Counted from the first letter of the stretch, positions 10,962-22,097 are shown. The stretch: 64,000 bases of DNA from Eucommia ulmoides (GCA_016647705.1 CM028332.1:30695300-30759299), one strand, 5' to 3'. Numbers and translations are program-made. The notes: generated by a model not told the origin, from the letters alone.

Positions 10962-12387
10962 TCAGTTGGTCAATTCCATGAGCCAAGTGTTGGAGTAAAT
11001 GTTGCAGACGAGTTCGAACTTGGAAAAGCCAGAAGCTACGGATAGTGCCTCGAACTCTTTCTTGGTCCTTTCTTTGGCTCCGTAGACTGCAAGCATGACA
11101 TTGTCCACATCAGAAACAATCTTAGTTGCGACGCTCGTATCCGGTAGCAGAGGCATTAGAAATTCCAGGATGAGGACCTTCCCTTGTTGTGGCAGTGCCT
11201 TTTGGCAATTCTGGAGGAGTGTCAGACACTGCTTGTCATTCCAATTATGACATACCCACTGTGCATGCCACAACATCAAGAAAGTTAACAACCAAGATAA
11301 ATTATAAGAATTTTTGAACAATTGTTAAGATTAGAGCGAAGATAAATTTATGGTTGAGTTTATGTTCTGGGTTTTCCAAAAATAAACATAAAAAAATGCA
11401 AAAGTCTCATTTCATTGTCCTTCAATTTTCATATTGTACTCTTTTTCAATTAATCAATTCACAAATTTCCATAATTTAATTTTTATTATAAAAAAATAAA
11501 AAATACTTAAATTAACTAACTATTTTCGTTGTACCTTAGATATTATTTTATCGTGTAATTAGAATAAATTATAACAGAAATTTTAACAAAACTAAAATAG
11601 TTATATGCATTTTTTGTCAAATAAAAAACACCCCGTAAGAAAAGGCCAAGCACCGTACTGAGGGTTCATTGTTCAAGTATTAAATTGATTTCTAAACATT
11701 GACTTAAAAATAATTTTTCAATCAATGAAGAACATGCAAAGTTTTTTTATTAGTCCATTATGGTATGTTTATTTTCGAACAATCTTTTTTTTTTTTTTTT
11801 TTTTTTTTTTCCTTTTCTCTAAATACTTCTATGAATCCTGAATTTTTTTAACTTGTTGAAATTTACCTTCATCAAAATGGTTCCCCTTCCGGAATACTCA
11901 ACAACATATCTCCCTTTACATGTTCGATACCTGCATATGATTTCAATAAACATCCAGTAATAAATAGATAAGACTGAAATTCAATAATTTTCAAGAAAAA
12001 CAAGTACTTCAATTAATTAAAAAAATAAGTTTTCAAAATCAAAATTTTAAAAGTAGAGAAATTATTTGTGACATACCATGGTAAGACGGAGCATTTTCAA
12101 TGACATGAGGCAAGTCATAGTTGATTCCCTTCATGGATGGGTACTTCGAGACAATCATGTTTAGGGTTGTGCCCATCCCACCACCAACATCTACCAACGT
12201 CTTCAACCCCTCAAAGCCTTTGTAAGTATTGACAACTTTGTTCATAATTAAGATGCTATAATCTTTCATTGACCCATCAAAACAATTCCCAATAGATGGA
12301 TTGGTCTCCAAATACTGAAAAAATGGCATACCATGGGCTCTCTCAAATGCTGTACCACCTTCAAGAATTGCGTCCTTTAAATGGGTC
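10962..12387 (-). pseudogene. COMT-like exons 2-4 (SAM-binding and catalytic domain)
   Basis: Exon 2 (12387-12077) opens after ATATTAG and reads HLKDAILEGGTAFERAHGM up to APSYHG with donor GTATGT. Exon 3 (11930-11867) reads IEHVKGDMLLSIPEGE, then loses frame at GAACCATTTTGATG, where GAAGCCATTTTGATG would be expected. Exon 4 (11258-10962) starts after GCACAG with WVCHNWNDKQCLTLL, retains DTSVATKIVSDVDNVML and KERTKKEFEALS, and stops TGA at 10964-10962. Introns 2 and 3 are 146 and 608 bp. Intron 3 contains a T26-type homopolymer (about 11786-11811). Confidence 0.9.
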
Positions 12388-13355
12388 CTAATATAGAATA
12401 TTAGAGAAAAAACAAAGTTATAAAAATATTAATACCATATTAGATAAATAAATAATTAATTATTCGGGGTCTCAAGGTCCACAAATCAAATAGAGAATTT
12501 TCTTCACAATAAAATCATCACTACAAGAAATATTCACTCCGTCACGACAACAAACATTCACTCTACTAAACACGATGTCATTGTATCAAAATCACCGAGA
12601 CTACCACCTACCACCGCCAGTGCCACTACAACCATTCACCATGACCACGAATAGTCACGACCACCACAACCACCGTCAACAACCACAACAAATATTCACC
12701 ACCACTACCATTGTCACAACAACAAATAATCAAAAATTCAACAACAAATAATCAAATCTATACAACTAAGAATACCAAAGAATAAAAAATTTATTCCAAC
12801 AGAATTCAAAATAATAATAAAATCAGTAGAAATTTTTATAATAATCAACTATGAATATTCAAGTAATACAAACAGAAAAGCAAACAATAAGAATCTTTCT
12901 TCAAAAGGAAATCAAAACAACAGTATATTTACAACAAATGTGCAACAACAAACAATTCAAAAATATAGCAAAAATAAAAAATAAAAAAATAATAAATAAA
13001 AAAAGAACATAGCAAATCAGCTCAATAAACCCACATGAAATATTCACTAAACGAACAACAAAAATTCAGATTTGAAAACAAAGATCCAAAAATACAAATC
13101 CTTGAAACAAACCGCAAACTTTAAAAAACTTTCAGGAAAAATGAAAGAATCTAGAGTTTTAGATCCAAAAATCAAGAGAGAGATTTGGCCAAATCTAGAG
13201 AGATAGTCGCTAGATTTGATTGGATTGTCACGAGATATGGTTCGTTGATGTTTGCGATGTGCTATTCAGTGGTGGTAAGGCGAAGCTGTGGTAGTGGTAG
13301 TATCATGTGGTATGGTGGTGGATATGGTCGTTTGTCGTGAGGGGAGAGAGAGAGA
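12388..13355. repeat. CAC/ATTCAC-rich repeat in intron 1 (left part)
   Basis: Non-coding. 12530-12725 is built of 'ttcac', 'ccaccac' and 'caacaac' words (for example ACAAATATTCACCACCACT). It is the complement of the style of repeat at 36720-37020 and 41325-41450. A purine-rich GAGAGA stretch abuts the copia LTR. No ORF is supported. Confidence 0.5.
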
Positions 13356-13539
13356 GTTAAAATTATATAAATTGGAGAAGCTCTTCTTTTTATTGCAGAG
13401 GTGATTTTATTCATTTATATAATAACAATCTTACAAGAGGAGAGAGATAGAGAACTAACAGAAATTGTTACACAATAACTAAGAGAATAAATGAGAAACA
13501 TAAAATAACAAAATCAGTTGGTTGATGTGTTTCTGGAAG
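13356..13539 (-). repeat. 3' LTR of the intronic copia (start deleted)
   Basis: Shares its sequence with 17294-17484 (TTGGAGAAGCT, AACAATCTTACAAGAGG, CAGTTGGTTGATGTG), but its U3 start is missing: minus-strand RNase H coding (RYVLSHDQIA) runs straight into TTCCAGAAACAC. Confidence 0.9.
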
Positions 13540-14849
13540 CAATCTGGTCATGAGATAGCACATACCGAATATCAAGTTGTTTGGCCAAAACCTTATCTCG
13601 GACAAAATGCACATCAAATTCAATGTGCTTGGTGCGAGCATGATGAACCGGATTAGAGGCAAAACCACTTGCATTGAGATTGACACACCAAATGATGGGT
13701 GGTCCAAAGGTTGAAAACCGTAGTTCATGAAGAAGAGACTAGATCCAGGCGAGCTCAGCAGTAAGATTAGCTAAGGCACAGTACTCAGATTCGGTGCTAG
13801 AGAGAGCTACAGCCAGCTGTTTTTTTGGACGACCAAGAAACTAAGGATTCTCCCAAGTACACACAGTGACCGCTAGTAGAGCGAAGATCATCAAGAGAAG
13901 AGGCCTAGTCAGCATTGTAGAAACCAATGACATTGAGACATGGACCTAGCTAAAGATGAAGAGCAAGATGAGAAGTGCCCTTTAAGAAGTAAAAAATACG
14001 TTTGACAACCTGCCAATGGGAAATAGAGGGTTATTGGAGAAATTGGTTGAGCTTGTTGACAAACTAGCTGATGTCAAGGCGGGTGTGCGTCAAATATTGT
14101 AAAGAACCAATGGCGCTTCGATAAAGAGACGAATTGGGGAGATTATCACCATGGGAGGCAGAGCGAATTTGATTGGGAGCTAACAGAGTGGGGCAGGTGG
14201 ACTTGCTTCCAAAGTTAAACTTGGTTAGAAGATCATTGATGTACTGTGGTTAGGAGAAATAAAACCCGAGAGAGCTGCGATGAACTTCAACACCCAAGAA
14301 GAAGTGTAATGGGCTGAGATCTTTGAGAGCAAAGTAGGTATGGAGTTTTACAATGAAAGTATGTAAATGGGATACATGATTGGCAATGACAATAACATCA
14401 TCAATGTAATTAAGAATCAAAAGAATTTTATCTTTGTGATGCATGAAGAACAAAGAGGAATCACTGATAGAGTTTTGGAACCCCCAAGATAACAAAGTGC
14501 TACGTAACTGATCAAACCACACACAATGGGTCAGCTTCAGGTCATAGAGAGTTTTATGCAACTTGAAAACATGGTCAAGAAAGTGAGGATCAATGAAACC
14601 ATTAGGTTGGGTCATGATAACATCATTCTTAATATGATCGGTGAGGAAAGCATTGTTAATGTCTAGCAGATGGACTGGCCAGTTGAAGGAGGCAGCCAAA
14701 GTGAGCACAATACTAACAGTTGCAAGTTTAATTACTAGGTTGAATGTCTCGCGAAAGCCAAAGTGGTATTGATAGTGGAAAGTGGACAAGGAGGAGGAAG
14801 TGGGAGATAAGAAGAGGAAGAAGGAGTTGGAGAAGATGGAGAGAGACAT
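13540..14849 (-). pseudogene. Copia reverse transcriptase and RNase H
   Basis: RT (14849-14250) retains VHLLDINNAFLTDH, HKTLYDLKLTHCVWF, ILNYIDDVIVIAN (the YxDD catalytic motif intact as YIDD) and LSPLHFFLGVEVHRS. RNase H continues in the same direction with several stops (14240-13540), ending in the copia C-terminal signature HARTKHIEFDVHFVRDK, then RYVLSHDQIA, at which point it is fused to the LTR by a deletion. Confidence 0.85.
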
Positions 14850-14907
14850 GTTGGTGAGAATGGCGCAGCTGCAAGTGGCACCCGAAGAACAACACTAGTA
14901 GGGAGCA

Positions 14908-16062
14908 CTATGGGATGAGGAGTAATGAGGGTTGGTAAGTAGGAGGTAGGGTGTGATGGTGTGGAATCAATGGGTAAAAAGAAAAAAAGGTAAGGGGAGT
15001 CTTGATGATTAAACATAACATGCTGGGAGATGTATAATTTACCATTTGGGGCAAGACATTTGTAACCTTTATGGCGACCATTGTAGCCAATGAACAGACA
15101 TTTTTGAGAGTGAAAGTTAAGTTTGTGTTTCTGAAATGGTCGTATGCGTGGAAAATAACTACATCCAAAAGGATGAAGAGTAGAATAGTTGGGGTGTTAT
15201 TAGTGAAGAAGAAAAAGATGTGTTTGACCACGCAGAACAAGAGTAGGGATCCGATTGATAAGAAATATAGAAGTGTGAAAGGCTTCCCACCAAAATTTGA
15301 GTGCATGTGAGTTTGGGCTAATAATATGAGTCCCATTTCAGTAACATGATGTTTTCTCTCGACCCTGCCATTTTGGGCCGATGTGTGAGGACAGGAATGT
15401 TTAAAAATAATGCCACACTCAATTACAATGGATGTGAAAGAGTTGAACTCCCCTCCCCACTCACTTTGCATGGTTTTGATACTACGATTAAATTGTTTTT
15501 CAGCCATGGTTTTGAATTGAACGAAGGCATGGAGGGCATCATTTTTTTGTTTTAACGGGTATATCCAACAGTAAAGACTGAAATCATCCAAAAATAAAAT
15601 GTAATATTGATAACCAGCAGATGATAGAACGGGGGCAGGACCCCACAAATCTGTATGAATCAACTCAAGTGGATGAGAAGTATGGGAGGAAGAAATGGAA
15701 AAATGAAGTTTATGATTCTTCCCATATTGACAAGCATCACAAAACATTAGGGATTCAATAATAGAAATGCGTTTATTACAAGACTTAAGAACTTGAGTTA
15801 AAACATGCTAGGATGGATGACCTAAAATGCAATGCCAATCTGCAAGATCAAAGAGATATTGTTGAGGAGAGATAGTGAGCAAGACAAGAGGGTGTTGAGG
15901 TGGAAAGGATGAGATGGTGGTGGTGGGGAAATAATAAATGTCATCCTTAAGCTTCCCTTGAAGAAGCACTTTCTTAGTTTTCTTGTTCTTCACACAACAC
16001 AATTGAGAGTCAAATTTAACAGAAACATTGTTATCATATGTAAATTGAGAAACACTAAGCAA
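14908..16062 (-). pseudogene. Copia GAG-pre-integrase and integrase
   Basis: MLSVSQFTYDNN and LADWHCILGHPS give the pre-integrase and zinc-binding His pair; CDACQYGKNHKLHF gives the Cys pair. The integrase core shows the first Asp in LELIHTDLWGPAP and the third acid in SAQNGRVERKHH. The second, normally in 'QSDxGGEF', reads MQSEWGGEF, so the catalytic Asp has become Glu. A stop separates pre-integrase from core near 15800. After about 15250 the frame drifts, and the segment linking to RT is shortened. Confidence 0.85.
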
Positions 16063-16215
16063 ATTTTTGGTGATGGTGGGAGTGTGCAGAATGTTTTTAA
16101 GAAGTAGAGGAGTATGGTGAAGGGATGGGATGGTGGAAGTACCGACATGGTGGATGGGTAGAAAATGACCATTTCTAACAAGTAATCATTGCTTACCATT
16201 GTAGGCTATTCACTG

Positions 16216-17273
16216 CTAAACTAAATCAGAATTTTGGGTTACATGAGTGCTTGCACCACTATCAACATACCAAGTGTTGTCAAGAGTAGTTTCGGGAGTG
16301 GCAAGGTGAGTAGAGAAATTTGCAAGTGAGGTGGGTTGTGAAACACCATTGGTGTGGGAAGGACTATTCCCCATATAACTGTTATCAAAGAGATAAAAAC
16401 ATATAGTAGCAATGTGTCCCATTTTGCCACATAATTGGCAGTTAGGGCAAGAGGAGCATTGAGACCTCTACCAGTTGAGAACTGAGAGGTGGGATATGGC
16501 GATAGATATTGATGAACAATGTTAACAGAATTCTGATTCACGCTGAGATTTTGAAAATTGTTGAGTTGCTCAAGCCGACTTTTGAACGTCAAAATGGATG
16601 TTTGAAACTTGATCCAAGACTTATTTGTTTTTTTCAGTTAATTGGACGACAATCGGAGTATAATCAGAATCAAGGCCATTTAGGGTTTGAGTGATGAGGT
16701 CAGATAACAAGATGGGGCTGCCAGCAAGCAAGAGGTTGTCAACAATAGTTTTCATGGAATTCAGATAATCTGTCATGGTACTGTCTCCTTTGCGAGCATG
16801 TTGCAATTCAGATTTGAGAAGTGTGATTTTAGATCTGGTGTGAGCACCAGAGAGTTCATGTGCTGTGGTCCACAGGTCTTTGTTGGTGTGACAATCAATC
16901 ATTTGGGTAGCAACTTCAAGAGACAAGGAACTGTAAAGCCAACCAAGAAGAAGCTGATCGGTGATTTTCCAGTCATTAAATGTTGGGTTTGGTGTTCCTT
17001 TAGTGTCGAGGAACTCAGGTAGGCAAGGCTTGGTGCCAAGAACAAAACCATCAAACCGATTTTCTTTTATAATGGGAGAAGATCGTGGACTTCCACAAGA
17101 GGTAATTGCTCCTATCCAACTTGATGGGGCTTACCGAAGAGAGTGAGCTAAACAATTGCAGTTTATGTGAAGGAGATAGACTAGTCATGGTGGTCGGAGT
17201 TGGAGAGGAAGAAGCGGAATGAGTGGTGGAGCTGGTCATTTCAGCCGTGGGATCAAACTTGCAACGTGAGCTA
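16216..17273 (-). pseudogene. Copia gag and protease start
   Basis: SPIKLDRSNYLLWKSTI at the start is the conserved copia gag N-terminus; a frameshift follows. 16926-16621 is the UBN2-type gag core (LEVATQMIDCHTNKDLW, KSELQHARKGDSTMTDYLNS, LNGLDSDYTPIV). The CCHC knuckle reads CQLCGKMGHIATIC near 16435-16390. The protease active site follows directly as DNTWYVDSGASTHVT with an intact D-S-G near 16260. A stop cuts the frame at 16216. Confidence 0.85.
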
Positions 17274-17293
17274 GGAGGCTTGACTAATACCAA

Positions 17294-17484
17294 GTTAAAA
17301 TTATATAAATTGGAGAAGCTATGCTTTTTATTGCAGAGGTGATTTCATTAATTTATATAGCAACAATCTTACAAGAGGAGAGAGAGAACTAATAGAAGTT
17401 GTTACACAACAACTAAGAGAATAAATGAGAAATAGAAAATAACAAAATCAGTTGGTTGATGTGTTTCTGGAAGAATCTTCAACA
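17294..17484 (-). repeat. 5' LTR of the intronic copia
   Basis: The minus strand begins TGTTGAAGATTC at 17484 and ends at 17294, two bases before the TGGTATTAGTC primer binding site. The copy is complete. Confidence 0.9.
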
Positions 17485-18581
17485 GGTATTCTTTCAGAGG
17501 GAGAGAGAGAGAAGACGGCCAGAGCTAGTTCATCTGGCCAGATTTACTGACAATGACAGTGTAATGTTCGATAGTGGTGGTGTAGTACTCTGCTGACGGG
17601 AGAGTGATGTTTGGCAGTGGCATCACGGTGGTTGTTGATAGAGAGAGAGATATAGAGATGTTATAGAGGAGGTGAATTATGTTTTTTTTTGTTTTTAATC
17701 GTAACAGTTATCAATTGTTATTGTCATATTGTTTTTAAAGAAAATTTATTATTTAATCCTCCAAAGATTTTAAAATTGTAAAAAATATCTTCGACTCAAA
17801 TAATTAAGTTTATAGAACCAAAACAAATTATCGAAAAAGTTCCCAATAAATGTCCTCCCTATTCATTTTTATTTACGAATCGTATCAGTGAAACTTTTGT
17901 ATGAATGTTTACTCAATATTTTAGAACAATATTTCAGCTCACTCAATTCCTTGTTCACTGAATTTCACTCAAATACTTGAAAACAATAGTAAACATAATA
18001 TTTCACTCAATAATAGCTCATATTTTTGTGTGAATATTCACTCAATATTTCAGAATAAATCAAAAATATCGAAGAAAAAAAAATCATGTTATGTATACTT
18101 CTATGTGAATGTTAACTCAATATTTCAGAACAAATCAAAAATATTGAAAAATCCTAAGATCTAAAAAAACAAATTGATGTGAACATTCACCAAATCATAG
18201 GGCCGGTATAAACATTCCCCAAAAATCCACAATAAATTAATTAAAAAAATAACATAAACATTCACAGATCTGAAAATTCTAGGTCTAGAATTTTTCCAGA
18301 AAAGAGAAAGAGAGAGACGATCTATTTCATATCTGAGGGAAAAAAAACAAACAGATCCGGAATGAACGGTGATGGCGGGGATGAACATGAACACGGTGAA
18401 CGAGATAAACAACGAGCCACTATTCATGGTGGCGGCGATGATTGTTGTTCACGTGGAATGATGAATATATAGAGAGAGAGAGAAAGGCGGTGATTGGATC
18501 TATTTCAGATCCGAAAACAAAAAAAAAAAAAAAAATCTGGAACAAACGGTGATGGTGGGGATGAACAGGGTTATAATCTAG
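17485..18581. repeat. Non-coding repeat with AATGTTCACTCAATATTTCAG units
   Basis: Between about 17895 and 18150 a 95-115-bp unit recurs three times with the core GAATATTCACTCAATATTTC followed by AGAA(C/T)AAATCAAAAATAT. The rest is GAGAGA-rich and AT-rich. The plant 'GATCCGGAATGAACGGTGATGG' phrase occurs twice (18355, 18537), indicating a local duplication of about 180 bp. No gene. Confidence 0.6.
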
Positions 18582-19634
18582 GAAGCACGGACACTTCCCC
18601 GAAGACTGTGTGTCGATCACGCGTCGGACACCGACATGCCTTCGACATAGCTCCGACATGCGTCGGACACTGACACGTGTCGAAATATGTCAATTATTTT
18701 ATTTATTTATTTTTTTAATTTTGACACAGCATAGACACGCGAAGAGAAACGTGTCGGACACGTGCAGGGAAACATTTCAGACACGCTAAGGTAAACGTAT
18801 CGGTAAGATTGAACGGTGAGATGATCTTCATGTGGGTCACTCTCCAATCTAGCGAGATGGATAACTCACCAAGAGAAAGCGTGGATGACAGTGGATCACT
18901 CTCCGATCAAGCAAGATGGATAACTCACTGAGAGAAAGCGTGGATGATGACGGTGACGACCTCTAGAGTGGATGACGATGGCGATGACCTCGAGCGTGGA
19001 CGATGGTAGTGAAGACCTCGAGCGTGTACGACGACGGCAAAGTCCGTGACCGTGGTCTTTTTTTAGCCCTGTTGTAGCAAAGAGAGGGAGCATAATTGTT
19101 CTTCTTCTCACGCTTCTTCCTTTATGCTTAGTTCTGCTAGGTTTTTTTCATACCTTGCTGAAGAGAAAGAGAGTGTTTTTGCTTACCCTTCTACAGAGAG
19201 AGAACCATAGAGGAAAGAGCTGAGAGAAACGATAAGACTGAACAAATATCGATGCTTACCCTTTTGCCTAATATTTTGTTCCTTTTGTCCCTTATAACAA
19301 AAATACATAAACTACCCTATAAGAATATTTAATAGGTCATTTAAGCAAAAAAGTTAAAAAATAACATTTTCAAATAACAATTAAATCCCAAAATATTTTA
19401 AATCAAATAAAAATTAATATATGAATCATCACTAATTTTTTAATTTTAATATATAATTATAATTAGCTTAATGATTTTTTTTAATAAATTTATTTAATGA
19501 CAACATATATTTGGTTAATTAAATTAGTGTGTGTGTGTATATTTATTTATTGACGTGTCCATAGCGTGTCCGTGTTGGGGTTTTTGAAAAATTGTGGTGT
19601 CGCCGTGTCCATGTCGTGTCTGTGTCTGTGCTTC
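18582..19634. mobile_element. Non-autonomous TIR element with GTCGGACAC subterminal repeats
   Basis: The left end GAAGCACGGACACTTCC and the right end read in reverse, GAAGCACAGACACAGACACG, are inverted repeats followed by many GTCGGACAC / GTGTCC words (18600-18790, 19553-19625). The 9 bases outside each end (ATAATCTAG, ATAAGTTAT) agree at 6 of 9 positions, compatible with a decayed 9-bp MULE-type or 8-bp hAT-type duplication. Inside, a 56-bp unit containing GATGGATAACTCAC is tandem (18840-18950), and a GTGGACGATGG/GACCTCGAGCGTG unit is repeated to 19030. No transposase. Confidence 0.6.
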
Positions 19635-20746
19635 ATAAGTTATAATATGGCTACCAAAGGATTGATTATCAAAATTTCTCTTCCTCATTGTCCTGATTTT
19701 CTTAAGGTGTGGGATTTCCTTGCAGGATCATCTGTAAGAGATGCTCTGCTGCTTCTAATTCTTACGGTGGCCACAGCAAGTTTCCTGGAGAAAGCATGGC
19801 CTCTTGTGCTAAGCTGGTGTCTCCTGGATCACTATTCACTAGGAAACTCACGTGCCGGTAAGAGTTGTTTGCATGATATTGTGCCTTACTGATAATCTCT
19901 TTATATGAAAAATGCTAAATATATAGCCCGTGTTGTTGTTAACATTGGATCAAGCTGATGCAGTAAAGTCATATATATCCTCCTCCTGCTCGGACGATGG
20001 TTGAGAACGATTGGATTAATAGAACAAGTTTTGTCCTTGATTCATCTCCATGCACCGGACCAGAATCCATTTTATGTAAGTAATGGGAGAGAGATCCAGT
20101 CTTCAAGCAGTATCGTGACAAGTGAGGGGGAAAAAAGAGAGATGCAGACGGCTGGAATTAGGGTTTTTCATGTTTACTCCAATTTATATGTTAGGAGTAT
20201 AAATACTCAAATTTATATGTAAAGAATATAAATGTTTGTTCATTAAATTGGACAACGATTAAAGTACTATATACTAACAATATTTCACAAAATATACTAC
20301 ATTACAACATAACTTTTTAAAAAAACAAAAAAAATAAAATTAACTCTTAAATAAGAACTATTAAATAAAAATTTATATTTTTAATCTAAATTCAAATAAG
20401 TTCACTTTTTTAAATCAAAAAAATATATTATTTTAACCACTATATTAATTTTGAAAAATAAAGGGCGTGAATGATTTTGGAGAAATTCTCTACTTTCCAA
20501 ATTTTGAAATAAATTGATTTTAAACTCAATTGACAGATGGGAACATATAGCCCAAGGTTCTGAATTCAATTCCCGCCATTGCAATTTTCACCGGAATTAG
20601 TAATTGCATTTTCTTGAAAATAATATATTTTAGAGTGCAAAACTCCGGCAAATGAATTTCGAAGGTCTAAAGTGAAACCAAGTATGAATTTTAAGGGTGC
20701 AGAGCGCAATTTAAGCTAAAGCTAGATATCCCTTTATTTTCCATAC
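19635..20746. other. Intron 1 remainder, no gene supported
   Basis: An open plus-strand stretch of about 240 bases (19650-19892, with a plausible donor CGG|TAAG-like end) has balanced codons but no recognisable domain; it may be a gene fragment. The rest is AT-rich. Confidence 0.4.
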
Positions 20747-21162
20747 CATGTTTCTTTCGAATTTTGCCCGTTGCTGAGAACAACTAATGGGGCCACCGAT
20801 CCTCCGTCCGTTTCTCTCACGAAGAAATTGCCGGCCGGAGCCATACCGTACATCCCCTCGACCTCACCATCTTCGACGGCCCGCAGGGTGCAGGTGAGGA
20901 GCGAGTTGCAGGCGAGTAGATGCAGCACGTGGTCGAGCATTGCCGGCGCGTTCTCATTTTCTCGAATCGGCAAAAGGGAAGCAATATCACGGGCCGACAG
21001 GCGCTCTCCAGGACCTGCTCTGGCGATGATTTCGAATAAACCGAGCTCGACGGCAGTGTTCAGGACCATGGGGAAGATGCTGGAATTGGAGAGTTGGAGC
21101 GCGTGGATGAATGCTTCTTGGTCGAATGAAGGCGGCACGTCGTGGTTTGTGAAAGAATTCAT
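20747..21162 (-). pseudogene. COMT-like exon 1 (dimerisation domain)
   Basis: The ATG at 21162 starts MNSFTNHDVPPSFDQEAF and is followed by the helix-rich N-terminal domain (IFPMVLNTAVELGLFEII, LSARDIASLLP, APAMLDHVLHLLA). The exon is open for 138 codons and ends TG|GTATGG at 20747, splitting a Trp codon completed by the first G of exon 2 (W-T-H-L-K-D-A). It is distinctly GC-richer than its surroundings. The plus-strand open frame over it is a shadow. Confidence 0.9.
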
Positions 21163-21215
21163 GGTGTTTGCTGAAGTGACAGCTTCGCAGTAGACTGGGT
21201 GAGTTGTGCATTAGG

Positions 21216-21224
21216 ATTTATATA
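21216..21224 (-). promoter_or_regulatory. TATA box of the COMT-like gene
   Basis: The minus strand reads TATATAAAT here, 54 bp upstream of the exon 1 ATG, leaving room for a short leader of about 20-30 nt. Position and sequence are those of a typical plant TATA promoter. This is inference from sequence only. Confidence 0.6.
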
Positions 21225-22069
21225 TCAGTGGAGCTTATATGAGAGGGCTGTGTAGTCATTTCAGTTGGGCAATCTTTTCTTTTCTTTTCTTTTTCCTTTT
21301 TTCTTTTTTTTTTTAAAGAAAAAAAACTAAATAGAATTGCTAGAAATTAAAAAATCAAAAGTCTATTTAAGTTTTAATTGATTCTATGAAGTTGTGTTGT
21401 GCAGAAATTAAAAAAAAGAACGAAGTTACCAAATTTGTTTGGGTTGGGTTGGGTTGCGGATTACGTCACTCTCTTTAAGACGTTTCGCGGCTCTGCCTAA
21501 GATTGTGCAAGCAGTATAACAGTCCCGTCATCCTCAGGATAAAACAGTCCAAAATTCTCCTTTATCTATTTCGGTTAAGAATAGGGCACCGTTTGTAGAT
21601 TAAAAAATTATATTTTTAGTTTTCTATATTTAAGGTGGGTGTATAAGTCAATTTTAAAATTTAAGAAATTACACATTTAGTATGTGCGTCATTATTAATT
21701 GAAATAAATTAAATAAAAATAATATTAAAAATCAAATATATTAAATTTTTTTAAAAAAATCACAAAATTATTTTGTATTTAATGTATATGTAATTGTTTT
21801 AAATTAAATCAAAAAAATAAATTAAAAAGGGAGTTCATGACAAGATGGTGTATGGGTTTGAATTTGGGGAGGGGGTTGTTTGTGCAACCTACACAAAGGA
21901 GAGGGCTGTAAGTTCAACCTGCAAAACGCAGGTAGCAAGGTAGTTGGGTCCCAGCATAAGGAGCAAAACGGTTGCACAGCAGCCGTTTTTTTTAACAGTT
22001 TATTGAAGAAAAAACAAATTCTAAAAAATGGGCACACTCTAGCCTATTGGCTTCTTTTTTATATATATA
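21225..22069. other. Upstream region of the COMT-like gene, no gene seen
   Basis: AT-rich sequence with a GGGTT tandem (21440-21460) and a short GC-rich patch (21830-21990). The opposing open frames over that patch show no domain. Presumably promoter and intergenic DNA. Confidence 0.4.
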
Positions 22070-22083
22070 CTAGTGTATAACCC

Positions 22084-22097
22084 GTGCCTGAAGGCAC
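22084..22097 (-). terminator. Helitron 3' hairpin
   Basis: A perfect 5-bp stem GTGCC/GGCAC with a TTCA loop, 10 nt before the terminal CTAG. In rolling-circle Helitrons this subterminal hairpin marks the end of strand transfer. Confidence 0.85.

Larger units (their letters stand above)
13356..17484 (-). mobile_element. Short-LTR Ty1/copia element inserted in COMT intron 1
   Basis: Two near-identical LTRs (13356-13539 and 17294-17484, about 190 bp) flank a minus-strand copia body. The 5' LTR begins TGTTGAAGATTCTTCC on the minus strand, and its inner end meets a primer binding site at 17292-17282 (TGGTATTAGTC). Order on the minus strand is gag, CCHC knuckle, protease, integrase, RT, RNase H, as in Ty1/copia. 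The small size (4.1 kb) and short LTRs suggest the Ale/Retrofit lineage (inference). The 3' LTR has lost its first 11 bases together with the end of RNase H. The flanking 5-mers (GAGAG, GGTAT) do not match, so no TSD is visible. Multiple stops and frameshifts make it non-autonomous. Confidence 0.9.
10962..21162 (-). pseudogene. COMT-like O-methyltransferase gene with expanded intron 1 and exon-3 frameshift
   Basis: Four minus-strand exons with GT-AG borders rebuild a plant class-II O-methyltransferase: exon 1 21162-20747, exon 2 12387-12077, exon 3 11930-11867, exon 4 11258-10962. Exon lengths (416, 311, 64, 297) and phases match the usual COMT structure, except that exon 3 is one base short (65 expected). 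The deletion lies in the GEA codons before ILMK and creates a TGA, so the reading frame ends before the catalytic exon. Exon 1 encodes the dimerisation domain; exon 2 the SAM motif LVDVGGGMGTTLNMIVSKYP and GINYDLPHVIENAPSY; exon 4 the catalytic-His motif VCHNWND. The family methylates phenolics such as caffeic acid in the cytosol. The substrate here cannot be named: SMKDYS stands where true COMTs have a substrate-contact His. Intron 1 is 8359 bp and carries a copia element and other repeats. Length would be about 362 residues without the lesion. A sequencing error is the main alternative. Confidence 0.88.

Noticed and set aside
13356-17484. Target-site duplication for the intronic copia
   Set aside because: Outer 5-mers GAGAG and GGTAT do not match.
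19566-19892. Plus-strand ORF with a hydrophobic segment as a host gene
   Set aside because: Starts inside the GTCGGACAC element and has no recognisable domain; at most a gene fragment.
20771-21193. Plus-strand 140-codon ORF
   Set aside because: Antisense shadow of COMT-like exon 1, whose family match and splice phase are clear.
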